Below are positions 52,194 to 61,700 of a stretch of DNA of 64,000 nucleotides, piece after piece. The notes under the pieces were generated by a model. It made no database searches, was not told the DNA's origin, and saw nothing but the letters and a program-made list of their open reading frames with translations. Each line of letters opens with the position of its first letter. Positions within the stretch are counted from its first letter, which is position 1. This DNA is from VXYL01 sp965243175 (lineage in GTDB: Bacteria; Pseudomonadota; Gammaproteobacteria; Pseudomonadales; Azotimanducaceae). Location of the stretch: positions 3,162,001 through 3,226,000 of the forward strand of contig OZ251532.1 of the NCBI GenBank assembly GCA_965243175.1. The letters run 5' to 3'. Position numbers and translations under genes: made by a program.

Positions 52194-54736
52194 TCGATCG
52201 CTTCGTCGCCTTTCTTCGCTGCCGGCGCGCCGGCGCCATGCTCTTCGTCGGCGCCGCCGGGCTGACGCTGATGGCGAGCGTCGGCGCGATGATGACCAAC
52301 TACGCTTGGCAGGAGGCGCAGTTCGACCGCGTCCGCGGCGCCCTGCGGGCTTCGCTCTCCGCCAGCGCCGGCCTGTTGAAACGCGCCTCGGATACCACCG
52401 TGCAAGTGCAGATCAAGGAACGCATCGCCGATTTTCTGCGCGGCCTCGTGCCCGGCATGGAGGTCGACGACGACGACATCACGGTCGAACACGACGCCGC
52501 CACCAACGAGACCTGGGTGACCGTCGGCGGCACCGCCAAGTACGCCTTCACGAACTTCTGGGGCGGGGGCGGAGGCGGCGGCGGCAACGTCGGCGTCGAC
52601 CTGCCGAGCGTCCGCGTCGGCGTGGCGGTGGACATCAGCCGCTACGAAATCGCCGTGGCGGCGGACCTCTCCGATTCCATGCGGGGTTCGAAGATGCGGT
52701 CTCTGCAAGCCGCCTTGCGCACCGCCATCGGCGTTCTGGAAGACCAGGTCGCCGGGACGCCGGGCAGCATGGCCGCGGCCATCGTTCCCTTCGGCCACGC
52801 CGTCAACGTGGCGGACACCTCCGGCACCGGCGCCACCGAGGGCAAGGCGCGCTACGCCCGCATCCTCACCGGCGCGTCGGTCACCACCGCCGACGTCTCG
52901 GACGACGCCAAGGGCACCGACAACCACTACTACGACATGTACGGATCCTACGGACGCAGCATGCTCGACATGTCGTCGGTCATCAGCAAGCGCCTGCCCA
53001 TCACCGAGGCCACGCCGGACTGGAACCTGCGCGAGGACGAATCCATCGACGTCTCCGCGCTCATGCCCGCCACCGCCGCCACCACCTGGAGCGTCAACGG
53101 CCTGGACTTCTGGAACGGCTGCGTCATGGCGCGCTGGGGCGCCTACTGGGACGCCGGCGCGAGGCCAACCTCCTGGGATGCGGACGAACTGGACAACAAC
53201 GCCGCCCTCTATCCCGCGAAGGCGAGCGCGCCCGCGTGGGGAACCGGCGGCACGGCGCTGGCCGGCCAGCCGCTGCACATCTCCGACACGGCCCCGTCCC
53301 ACGGCAGCCCGGCCACTCGCTTCATCGCCTATTCGTTTCCGGATTCGTTCATGGGCGGCACGGCGGACGCCAGGGTCGAAGCGATGCTGAAGGAAACGCT
53401 CACCGACGGCAGCGTCGTCGGCGGGGCGCTCGTCGCCGACCCCACCGCGCCCAACACGGTGCGGGTGATCGACCGGATGCGCGGCTTCAACGACTGGGGC
53501 CGAACCAACCAGCGGCGCGAAACCGTGGACGGCGAAGCGCTGTGTCCGACCAACCCGGTGCTGCCGCTGACCGACGTCGGCGCCGACCTGCGCACCTACA
53601 CGGACAGCCTCACCCATGTGCCGCGGTTCGGCAACGTCGGCGTCACCTACCTGCATCTGGGCGTCGTCTGGGGGCTGCGCGCCTTGTCGCCGCTGTGGCA
53701 GAGCGCCTGGGGCGTCTCGGATTCGCAGGGCACCACGCGCCCGCTCGCGCCCTGCTACGGCGACAACAGCACCGGCTGCGCCCGCGACCTCAAGAAGACC
53801 ATCGTCATCCTTTCCGACGGCGGCAACAACCCCAGCGATCCCGCGCATGGACGCGCTTCGCGGGGCATTCAGGACGGCAACAACCTCTCCGGCGTCAACA
53901 ACCCGGTGCTGGCCTACACCGAAACGCGGAAGTACGCCCTTTGCGGCGGCAACAACACGGCCTTGGGCATGCTGCCGACCGGCACTGGCGTCGCCGACTG
54001 GAAGGCGGCCGCGCTCGACAAGACGCCCGCCGACTTCAACGCCCGCTTCAGCTCGATGCTCGACACGGACGGCACGTTCAACGCCGCCGCCACGGTCACC
54101 TTGGCCAACGACTGGCGGGAAATCGTGCATCCGGATGCGACGAGCACGGACATCGCCAATTGGTCCCTTCTGTTCGATCGGATCACGCCTTGGCAGCTGT
54201 TTCGCGGCGAGGAGGCGACCGTCGAGGGCTCGACCTGCAGCATCTCCGACGCCTTCGCCGGCAAGACGCCGGCTGGTTGCGCATGGACCAGCGCTACGAC
54301 GTTCACCGCCGACGGGCGCCCGACCCAGCGCCCTGGCTGCCGGCCGGCGCACCCGTTCGGCCCCTACGGCAACATCGACGACTTCATGCGCGTGAGCGGC
54401 AGCGAGGTCGTGTCCTCGGCGGCGCCGTTCCAATCCGACGCTTCGTGGACCTTGGACACCACCCAGACCACCATGAAGACGCACACGAAGTCGACCCTCG
54501 ACGGCTGGTTCGCCGAGGCGTGCCAGTTCGCCGGCGATCGGGACGTCTCCATCGTCGGCATCTTCTTCGGCGACTCCAACCGGCAGACCGCCATCGCGGC
54601 TCTGGAATCCTGCGTCGACAAGGCGGGCGGCACCGACGGCGTCCAGGACGTCCACATCGCGCCCACGGAAGCCGCCTTGCAGACCGCGTTCCGCGAGATC
54701 TTCACCATCAGAGCGAACCTGCGCTTCCTGAACTGA
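52190..54736 (+). CDS. TadG-like protein with von Willebrand factor A domain
   Basis: An 848-residue membrane-anchored extracytoplasmic protein, GTG start overlapping the previous stop. One N-terminal membrane helix (AGAMLFVGAAGLTLMASVGA) is followed by a helical region and a Gly-rich linker (FWGGGGGGGGNVGV). A vWA domain then begins VAADLSDSMRGSKMRSL, carrying the D-x-S-x-S metal-site motif; the threonine and second aspartate should lie in the long segment up to TIVILSDGGNNPSD (about residue 540). The vWA domain is interrupted by a long Cys-containing insertion, as is common in TadG proteins. A C-terminal segment ends FREIFTIRANLRFLN. Likely part of a Tad pilus or a surface adhesion complex. 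Confidence 0.8.
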   Translation: MIDRFVAFLRCRRAGAMLFVGAAGLTLMASVGAMMTNYAWQEAQFDRVRGALRASLSASAGLLKRASDTTVQVQIKERIADFLRGLVPGMEVDDDDITVEHDAATNETWVTVGGTAKYAFTNFWGGGGGGGGNVGVDLPSVRVGVAVDISRYEIAVAADLSDSMRGSKMRSLQAALRTAIGVLEDQVAGTPGSMAAAIVPFGHAVNVADTSGTGATEGKARYARILTGASVTTADVSDDAKGTDNHYYDMYGSYGRSMLDMSSVISKRLPITEATPDWNLREDESIDVSALMPATAATTWSVNGLDFWNGCVMARWGAYWDAGARPTSWDADELDNNAALYPAKASAPAWGTGGTALAGQPLHISDTAPSHGSPATRFIAYSFPDSFMGGTADARVEAMLKETLTDGSVVGGALVADPTAPNTVRVIDRMRGFNDWGRTNQRRETVDGEALCPTNPVLPLTDVGADLRTYTDSLTHVPRFGNVGVTYLHLGVVWGLRALSPLWQSAWGVSDSQGTTRPLAPCYGDNSTGCARDLKKTIVILSDGGNNPSDPAHGRASRGIQDGNNLSGVNNPVLAYTETRKYALCGGNNTALGMLPTGTGVADWKAAALDKTPADFNARFSSMLDTDGTFNAAATVTLANDWREIVHPDATSTDIANWSLLFDRITPWQLFRGEEATVEGSTCSISDAFAGKTPAGCAWTSATTFTADGRPTQRPGCRPAHPFGPYGNIDDFMRVSGSEVVSSAAPFQSDASWTLDTTQTTMKTHTKSTLDGWFAEACQFAGDRDVSIVGIFFGDSNRQTAIAALESCVDKAGGTDGVQDVHIAPTEAALQTAFREIFTIRANLRFLN

Positions 54737-54835
54737 ATCCGAGCCTGTTTCCCGACAAGCGGTTGACGGGCGCGGCGAGGGGCGTCTACGCTCCGTTCGC
54801 TTGCTTCATCTTTCATTGCTTTAAGCGAGGTGCGA

Positions 54836-55900
54836 ATGGCGGAACCGACCGATACCAAGTTGACACGTATTGGCATTTTCTACGACGGCAGCTATTTCGC
54901 TCATGTGAGCGACTACTACCTCTACCACCACGAGCGCCGGGCTCGCGTCAGCATCCAGGGCATGCATGCGCTCATCCGCGACGAAGTCGGCACCCGCGAG
55001 CAGACCGACCCGCGCTACTGCCACATCGTCGAGGCGCACTACTTCCGCGGCCGCTTCTCGGCGGACGACGCCCGCCGCTACGACGCGCAGCGGGCGGACG
55101 GCGACAGTTCGCTCTACCGCGAGCGGAAGTTCGAGGACGCGCTGATCAAGGCCGGCGTGACGCCGCACTTCCTGCCCATCTTCGCCAACGACGGCCGCCC
55201 GCGGGAGAAAGGCGTGGACGTGTGGCTCGCGCTCGAAGCCTTCGACCTGACGCGCACCAAGGGCCTCAACGTCGTCGTGCTGGTGACCGGCGACGGCGAC
55301 TACGTGCCGCTGGTGCGCAAGCTGAACGGCCTCGGCACGAGGGTGATGGTCACGGCCTGGGATCTCGGCGAGGGGCAGAGCAACACGCGCACGGCGCAGA
55401 CCTTGATCGACGAGGTGACCTATCCGGTGATGATGGGCAGCATCATCGACGACCGGGCGCGGCGTCTCGACCCGCTGGTGGTCAACCTGTTCGTGCCGCG
55501 CCCGCAGCAAGCCCCAGAGCACTACGAACAGCAACAGCATCCGCCAACGCCCGACGGCGGCACGTACGACGGCGAATCCCGCCCGTGGCAGCCGCGTCCG
55601 CAGCCGCAACCGCGGCCCGCGTTCTCGGTGCCGGAACCCACCGATCCGTCGATCCGCGAGCTCGGCTACATCGCCAACATGCCCATCGGCCGCGAGTTCG
55701 GCTTCATCGAGTCCGATTCCGGCGGCGAGCGGCTGTTCTTCCACCAGAGCTGGGTGGAAGGCTGCGACTTCCGCGATCTGCAGCCCGGCGACCGCGTCCA
55801 GTACACGCCGGATTCCAATCCCCGCGACGGTCGCCCGGTGGCGATGCGCGTGGTGCGGCAGACGGACGAGCAGCCGCTCGATGTGGAGGAGGAACTCTGA
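54836..55900 (+). CDS. NYN-domain (LabA-like) nuclease fused to a cold-shock domain
   Basis: A 354-residue protein. The N-terminal ~215 residues form a NYN/PIN-like domain: IGIFYDGSYFAHV with the first acidic residue, KGVDVWLALEAFD with the second, and VVVLVTGDGDYVPLVRKL with the paired aspartates typical of LabA-like proteins. A Pro/Gln-rich linker (~220-270) follows. The last ~80 residues resemble a cold-shock OB fold: LGYIANMPIGREFGFIES, ERLFFHQSW and GDRVQYTPDSNPRDGRPVA. The combination suggests an RNA nuclease with its own nucleic-acid-binding domain. GAGG precedes the ATG; an in-frame GTG two codons earlier is less likely. The stop overlaps the next start (TGATG). Confidence 0.85.
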   Translation: MAEPTDTKLTRIGIFYDGSYFAHVSDYYLYHHERRARVSIQGMHALIRDEVGTREQTDPRYCHIVEAHYFRGRFSADDARRYDAQRADGDSSLYRERKFEDALIKAGVTPHFLPIFANDGRPREKGVDVWLALEAFDLTRTKGLNVVVLVTGDGDYVPLVRKLNGLGTRVMVTAWDLGEGQSNTRTAQTLIDEVTYPVMMGSIIDDRARRLDPLVVNLFVPRPQQAPEHYEQQQHPPTPDGGTYDGESRPWQPRPQPQPRPAFSVPEPTDPSIRELGYIANMPIGREFGFIESDSGGERLFFHQSWVEGCDFRDLQPGDRVQYTPDSNPRDGRPVAMRVVRQTDEQPLDVEEEL

Positions 55901-57060
55901 TGCCGGACGCGAGATTCTTCGCCGAATCCCCGCAAGCCGTCGGCCTCGATGCCGAGCGCGTGGCTGCGCTGTTGGCGCGGGTGCGCCAGGAAGTGGCGGA
56001 GGGGCTGCTGCCTTCGGCGCAGATCGCGGTGGCGCGGGAAGGGCGGCTGGCGCTCTTCGAGACCATCGGCGAAGCCGCCAGCGACGCGCTCTACTGCGTG
56101 TTCTCCTCCACCAAGGCGCTCACCAGCGCGGCGGCGTGGCTGCTGATCGAATCCGGCGACTTGCGCGTGGAGGAGAAAGCGGCGGACATCGTTCCCGAGT
56201 TCGCCAGCAACGGCAAGGACGCGGTGACGGTGGAGCAGCTCTTCCTGCACAGCGCCGGCTTCCCCAGCGCCCCGTTCCGCCCCTTGGACTGGTTCGACCG
56301 CGACCGCCGCCTGTCGCGCTTCGCCTCCTGGCGCTTGAACTGGCCGCCGGGCTCCCGCTTCGAGTACCACCCGACATCGAGCATGTGGGTGATCGCGGAG
56401 ATCATCGAACGCCGCAGCGGCCGCGACTTCCAGCGCTTCGTCCGCGAGGAGATCACCGGCCCGCTCGACCTGCCCGACTTCCACCTCGGACTGCCAGCGA
56501 GCGAGAACCCTCGCGTCGCCGAGTTGGAATACCGCGGCGAAGCGCTCACCAGCGAAGACTACGCCCGCCTCGGCGTTCCAGAACCGCCGGTGACGGAAGT
56601 GACCGAAGACGCGATCCTGGGCTTCAACCAACCGGAGGTCCGCGCCGTGCCCACGCCGGGCGGTGGCGGCATCGCCAGCGCGGCCGAGCTCGCGCTCTTC
56701 TACCAGGCGCTCATGCACGGCGGCAGCATCGGCGGACGCCGCGTCTGGCAGGAGAAGACGCTGGCGATGGCGACCGAAGTGCGCTCGGGGAACCTTCGCG
56801 ATCCGCTCAGCGGCAAGCGCGTCAACCGCGCCCTCGGCGTGGTGGTGGCGGGCGATGCGGACCGCAACTTCCGCGGCTTCGGCCACGAGAACAGCCCGCT
56901 CGCCTTCGGCCATGGCGGCGCTGGCGGCCAGATCGCCTGGGGCGACCCGACCACCGGCATCTCCATCGGCTACTGCACGAACGGCTTCGACCGCAACCCG
57001 CTGCGCCAAGGCCGTCGCACCGTGAGCATCTCGAACCGAGCCGCCAGAGCCGTCGCTTAG
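55900..57060 (+). CDS. Serine hydrolase of the class C beta-lactamase/esterase family
   Basis: A 386-residue protein of the beta-lactamase (PF00144-type) superfamily. The S-x-x-K nucleophile motif is SSTK at residues 69-72. A tyrosine motif follows in FEYHPTSSMWV (YxS in place of YxN), and a C-terminal HGGAGGQ replaces the KTG box. GGGGIASAAELALFYQALM is the usual helix after the active-site wall. There is no signal peptide, so the protein is probably cytoplasmic and acts as an esterase or peptidase rather than a periplasmic beta-lactamase. Translationally coupled to the NYN-cold-shock gene; no functional link is obvious. Confidence 0.87.
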   Translation: MPDARFFAESPQAVGLDAERVAALLARVRQEVAEGLLPSAQIAVAREGRLALFETIGEAASDALYCVFSSTKALTSAAAWLLIESGDLRVEEKAADIVPEFASNGKDAVTVEQLFLHSAGFPSAPFRPLDWFDRDRRLSRFASWRLNWPPGSRFEYHPTSSMWVIAEIIERRSGRDFQRFVREEITGPLDLPDFHLGLPASENPRVAELEYRGEALTSEDYARLGVPEPPVTEVTEDAILGFNQPEVRAVPTPGGGGIASAAELALFYQALMHGGSIGGRRVWQEKTLAMATEVRSGNLRDPLSGKRVNRALGVVVAGDADRNFRGFGHENSPLAFGHGGAGGQIAWGDPTTGISIGYCTNGFDRNPLRQGRRTVSISNRAARAVA

Positions 57061-57132
57061 ATCACGAAGCGTACAAGCTGCCCTTGCCGAACCAGCGCCG
57101 GTTTGGCGGGGCAGGGCGGCCGGCTGCGTTGC

Positions 57133-58110
57133 CTACGAAGGAAGCAGCGCCGCCACTTCGTCCCGCTCTTCGACGAGTTCCGCCTCGGTGACATCGAGCT
57201 TCGCACGGCTGTATTCGCCCACCGAAAGCCCTTGGACGATGCGCCAATCGCCCCCCTCGCACCGCACCGGATAGGAGAAGATCAGCCCCTCGGCGATGCC
57301 GTAGCTGCCGTCCGACGGCACGCCCATGCTCACCACCCCTTGCGCTCCGGCCACCCAGTCGCGCATGTGGTCGATGGCCGCGTTGGCCGCGGAAGCCGCG
57401 CTCGAAGCCCCGCGCGCGTCGATGATGGCCGCGCCGCGCTTCTGCACGGTCGGCAGGAACTTGTCCTCCACCCAGGCCATGTCCACCCGTTCCAGGGCAG
57501 GCGAGCCGTCCACCGTGGCATGGTGCAGGTCGGGGTACATGGTCGGCGAATGGTTGCCCCAGATGGCGAGGCCGGCGATGTCCGTCACTTGCGCGCCGGT
57601 CTTGGCGGCCAGCTGCGCCAGCGCTCGGTTGTGGTCGAGCCGCGTCATGGCCGTGAAGTTGCGCGGGTTCAGCGCCGGCGCGTTGCGTTGCGCGATCAGG
57701 CAGTTCGTGTTCGCCGGATTGCCCACCACCAGCACCTTCGCGTCGCGGCTCGCGTGGTCGTTCAGCGCCTTGCCCTGCACCGAGAAGATCGCCGCGTTCG
57801 CTTCCAGCAAGTCGCTCCGCTCCATGCCCGGACCGCGTGGCCGCGAGCCCACCAGCAGCGCGATGTCCGCATCCTTGAAGGCGACCTCCGGGTCATCCGT
57901 GGCGACGACGCCGCGCAGCAACGGGAACGCGCAGTCGTCGATTTCCATCACCACGCCGCGCAGCGCGTCCATCGCCGGCGGAATCTCCAGCAGTTGCAGG
58001 ATCACCGGCTGCTCGGGGCCGAGCATGGCGCCGGAAGCGATCCTGAAGACCAGCGCGTAGCCGATCTGCCCGGCGGCGCCGGTGACGGTGATGCGAAGTG
58101 GCGCGGTCAT
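57133..58110 (-). CDS. mdh: Malate dehydrogenase
   Basis: A 325-residue NAD-dependent malate dehydrogenase of the TCA cycle, oxidising malate to oxaloacetate. The nucleotide-binding loop is TGAAGQIGY at residues 8-16. The mobile substrate loop with its arginines is GSRPRGPGMERSDLL. VVGNPANTNCLIA and TRLDHNRA follow, with the catalytic histidine in WGNHSPTMYPD. This is the type found in many proteobacteria, related to chloroplast NADP-MDH, rather than the shorter E. coli form. GGAG lies six to seven bases before the ATG. Confidence 0.96.
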   Translation of the reverse strand: MTAPLRITVTGAAGQIGYALVFRIASGAMLGPEQPVILQLLEIPPAMDALRGVVMEIDDCAFPLLRGVVATDDPEVAFKDADIALLVGSRPRGPGMERSDLLEANAAIFSVQGKALNDHASRDAKVLVVGNPANTNCLIAQRNAPALNPRNFTAMTRLDHNRALAQLAAKTGAQVTDIAGLAIWGNHSPTMYPDLHHATVDGSPALERVDMAWVEDKFLPTVQKRGAAIIDARGASSAASAANAAIDHMRDWVAGAQGVVSMGVPSDGSYGIAEGLIFSYPVRCEGGDWRIVQGLSVGEYSRAKLDVTEAELVEERDEVAALLPS

Positions 58111-58201
58111 GCGAAGCTCCGATGCGGGAAAAACCGCAATCTTACCCGTCGTCGCGGCGATTGCCGGAGCGTTGTTGCTGCGGTGGCCGAACGAAGGCCG
58201 C

Positions 58202-58669
58202 CTACTCCCGCCGCAGCCCACCACTAAGTCGCGTCCGCGCATCCCCCGGCTGCTCCGCGAACCATCGCCCATCGCGCCAGCAGGCGATGGCGGTACGCAC
58301 GAACGGCGCAAGCGGTTCCGGCAACCGCTCCGGCTGCGCGAAGACTAGGCCATCGCACTTGTCCGGCTCGCCAATGGCCGGTGTGCCGCCCCAGGCCAGC
58401 GCCTCGAACAGCACGTTCACCCCCTCCGCGTAGGGCAGCACCGCCACCGGCCGCACCGCCTCCGCCTCCACGCAAGCCTCCTCCCGACACTCCCGCACCG
58501 CCGCATCGACGACGGTCTCACCATGCCGCCGATGCCCCCCCGGCAAGGTGAAGCACCCGTCCATGAAGCCGGTATTGGCGCGCCGCAGCATCAGAAGTCG
58601 CCCATTCCCATCCCACACGAACGTATGCACGACGATGGCGAAGGCGTCCCGCTCGGTTCCAGTCGTCAT
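58202..58669 (-). CDS. Nudix hydrolase
   Basis: A 155-residue protein with a Nudix box GGHRRHGE..., then RECREEACVE; the Gly expected near the end of the box (REUxEExGU) is Cys here. The acidic metal-binding residues (Glu of HGE, REE) are all present. Substrate cannot be assigned; related proteins hydrolyse nucleoside diphosphate derivatives. It is divergently transcribed from the SNF2 gene with about 60 bases between the starts. Confidence 0.9.
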   Translation of the reverse strand: MTTGTERDAFAIVVHTFVWDGNGRLLMLRRANTGFMDGCFTLPGGHRRHGETVVDAAVRECREEACVEAEAVRPVAVLPYAEGVNVLFEALAWGGTPAIGEPDKCDGLVFAQPERLPEPLAPFVRTAIACWRDGRWFAEQPGDARTRLSGGLRRE

Positions 58670-58732
58670 CCATCAATCCTACATGCGTCCCAGACGGCGG
58701 GCGTCCCTTCCCTGCTCACATCCCTAATCCAA

Positions 58733-61700
58733 ATGCAATCGCCGCGCTTGTTGACCGGCCATCGGCAACCTTGGCACTCTAGCGTTGCCGTGCTCCCCGA
58801 CGTCTACGACTCGCTCTCGCCAGCCAGCCGCCTCGTGGCGCAAGCCTGTGGCGTGGTGGCGCCGTTCGGTCTGAACATCGCGAAAGGGCATCAGATGCTG
58901 GCCACGGCTCGCGTCACGCTGGACGGTCGGCGCATCGAGCAACTGAAGATCCGCGAGTGCTACGCCGAGCTTCTCGCCGCTGGCGTGGTCGAAAAGCGCG
59001 GTCGGCACGACCACTACGCCGTGTCGTCGCTGGTGCTGCCGCTCACCCGAACGGCGTTCGAGGCCGGCCATCTCGGCTCGCTCGCCAATGCGTTCCAGAA
59101 GGTCGGCTTGAGCGGCTGGTACGACCCCGCCGAAGACCAGATGCTGCTGCGCAACAGCGTCGTCGCTGGCAACACAGTCGGCATCGAGGAAGCCCTCGAC
59201 GGGCCGGGGCTGGTTCCGGACTGGAGCTTCCTCGCCGAACCGTTCGCGGAAGACCTGCTGCTCGGCTTGTCGGAACCGCTGCGGCGGCGCGCTTTGGATG
59301 GGTGCCTCGCGCACGTCATCGACACCGCCGCGCCGCCCGATCCGATCATCGACGCCAGCCTGCGGCTCGCCGTTTCGCCTTTCGACCACATCGCCGACAT
59401 CGCCTTCGTGCAGGTGCTCCGGGGCCGCTTCGACGCCGCGCTGGACGTCTTCGCCGCGCTGCCGCAGGACGCCCGGGAAGTGCGCAGCGGCGAGGCGTCC
59501 ACCCGCGCGCTGATCGCCCTCCTGCAAGGGCGCGACGACGAGGCCCTGCGCGGAATCGAAGACGCGCTGGCAGCCGAAAAGGCCGGCACCCGCAAGCGCA
59601 TGGTGGCGCCGAAGTCGCGGGCATTCGTCCTCGCCCTCCTGGCGATGGTGAGGGAGGACACGCCGACCACGACCAGCACGTTGACGCAAGTGCTGCGCGT
59701 GGCGGCCCGCGCCGACGTGTCCGAGCAGCTACTGGAGTTCGTGGCCAACGCCGCCAACATCAAGGCGCGCGGCGGCGTTTTCACCCGCCGGCCGGACCAT
59801 CCGTGCTTCGACGCGCTGCTCGACGGTCTGCTGAGCTGCTGGCTCGGCGACTTCAATCCCGGGCCGGAGAAGCGCCGCGACGTGCTGCTCGGATTCCGCG
59901 ACCGCGCCCTTGCGCATGGCTTCGATTGGCTGACCGCGGAGTGCAACGAAGTGCTGCGCCGCTACGCGGCCCTCCACGAGGGCAACGAGGGCGAAGACCA
60001 GCCGCCAAGCGGCGAACATGCGCAGCTCGGCACGCTGACGCTCGCCAGTCTCGGCGCACCGATGCCCGAATGGGAATATCCGCTGCGTGATCTGGAGCGG
60101 CTGGCGCAAGCGGCGGTCGGGCGGGCGAAGACCGCGAAGCGGGAGACCGAGACGGCCAAGCGGCTCGCCTGGCGGCTGGAGGTGGAAGGACACGCCATCA
60201 GGGTCGGCCCCCGCGAACAGAAGCAGAAGAAGAACGGCGACTGGACGATAGGCCGCCGAGTCGCCCTCCGGCGGCTGGTCGAGGACGCCGCCAAGCTGGA
60301 CTACCTGCTGCCCGAGGACCGCAATGCGATCGCCGCCATCTCGACCCGCCAGTACTACGGCGGCATGCAGGAGTTCTACGCCGGCGGGCCGACCCTCCAC
60401 GCCCTCGCCGGCCATCCGCTCGTCTTCAATTCCGCCGGCCGTCAGGTCGACGTCGTGGAGCGGCAGCCGGAACTGGTCGTGGACGAAGGCAGCGGCGACA
60501 ACATGGTGGTGCAGATGCGCCCGTCGCCGCAGTTCGGCAACCACTACCACACCGAGATGGTCGGGCAGCGCCGCTGCGAGGTGACGCGCTTTCTGCCAGC
60601 GCACATTCACCTGCTCGACGTGGTGACGAACGACGGCCTAGTGCTGCCGAAGGCCGCCAAGCCGCGTCTGCTGGAAGCGGTGGCGTCGCTGGCTTCGGAC
60701 ATCCGTGTGCAGAGCGCCACGGCGGACGGCGCAAGCGGCCGCGAACTGGATGCCGACTCCGAGCCGTGGGTGCAGCTGGAGCCGTGGGAAGGTGGACTCT
60801 CCGTGGCGCTGGTGGTGGAACCCATCGCCGGTTCGGACATCTGCTTCGAACCGGGCGCGGGCGGCAGCGTGGTGTTCGCCCATCAGGACGGCGAACGGGT
60901 GCAGGCGCGCCGCGACCTCGACGCGGAACAACGGGCGGTCGCCCGTCTCGTGGCGGCGTGTCCGGCGCTTGCCGAGCGCCCGACCGAGCAGGTGCCGCTG
61001 CTGCTGCCGGATCCGGTGCAGTGTCTGGAACTGCTCGAACGCCTCGACGCGGTGGAGGCGCGGTGCCGATGGCCAAAGGGCGAGCGCTTCCGCATCGTTC
61101 CCAGCACGCCCTCCTTTTCGCTCACCGTGCGCTCGGCGGAGCAGTGGTTGCAGGCATCCGGCCAGCTCGCGGTGGACGAAGACCGCGTGCTGGATCTGAA
61201 GCGGCTGTTCGAGTTGCTCGAAGCCAGCCCGAAGTCGCGCTTCCTCGAACTCGGCAGCGGCGAGTTCCTTGCCCTCACGAGCACGTTCCGGCGCCAGCTG
61301 GACGACCTCGCGGGCCTCTCCGCTCCGGCCGCCAAGGGCGAAGTCCGCATGCACCGCTTGGCTGCCTTGGCACTCGACGATCTGCTGGAAGACGCCGCCC
61401 TCGACGCCGATCACAGCTTGCGCGAGATGCGCGAACGGCTGCGCGCTGCCGAATCCTTCGAACCGACCGTGCCGAGCACCCTGCAAGCCGAGTTGCGCCC
61501 CTACCAGGTGGAGGGCTTCGCCTGGCTCGCCCGCTTGAGCCGCTGGGGAGCGGGCGCGTGCCTGGCCGACGACATGGGCCTCGGCAAGACCGTGCAGACG
61601 CTGGCCGTGCTCCTCGACCGGGCGCCGGAGGGCCCGGCGGTGGTGGTGGCGCCCACTTCGGTGATGGCGAACTGGATCGACGAAGCGCGGCGTTTCGCGC

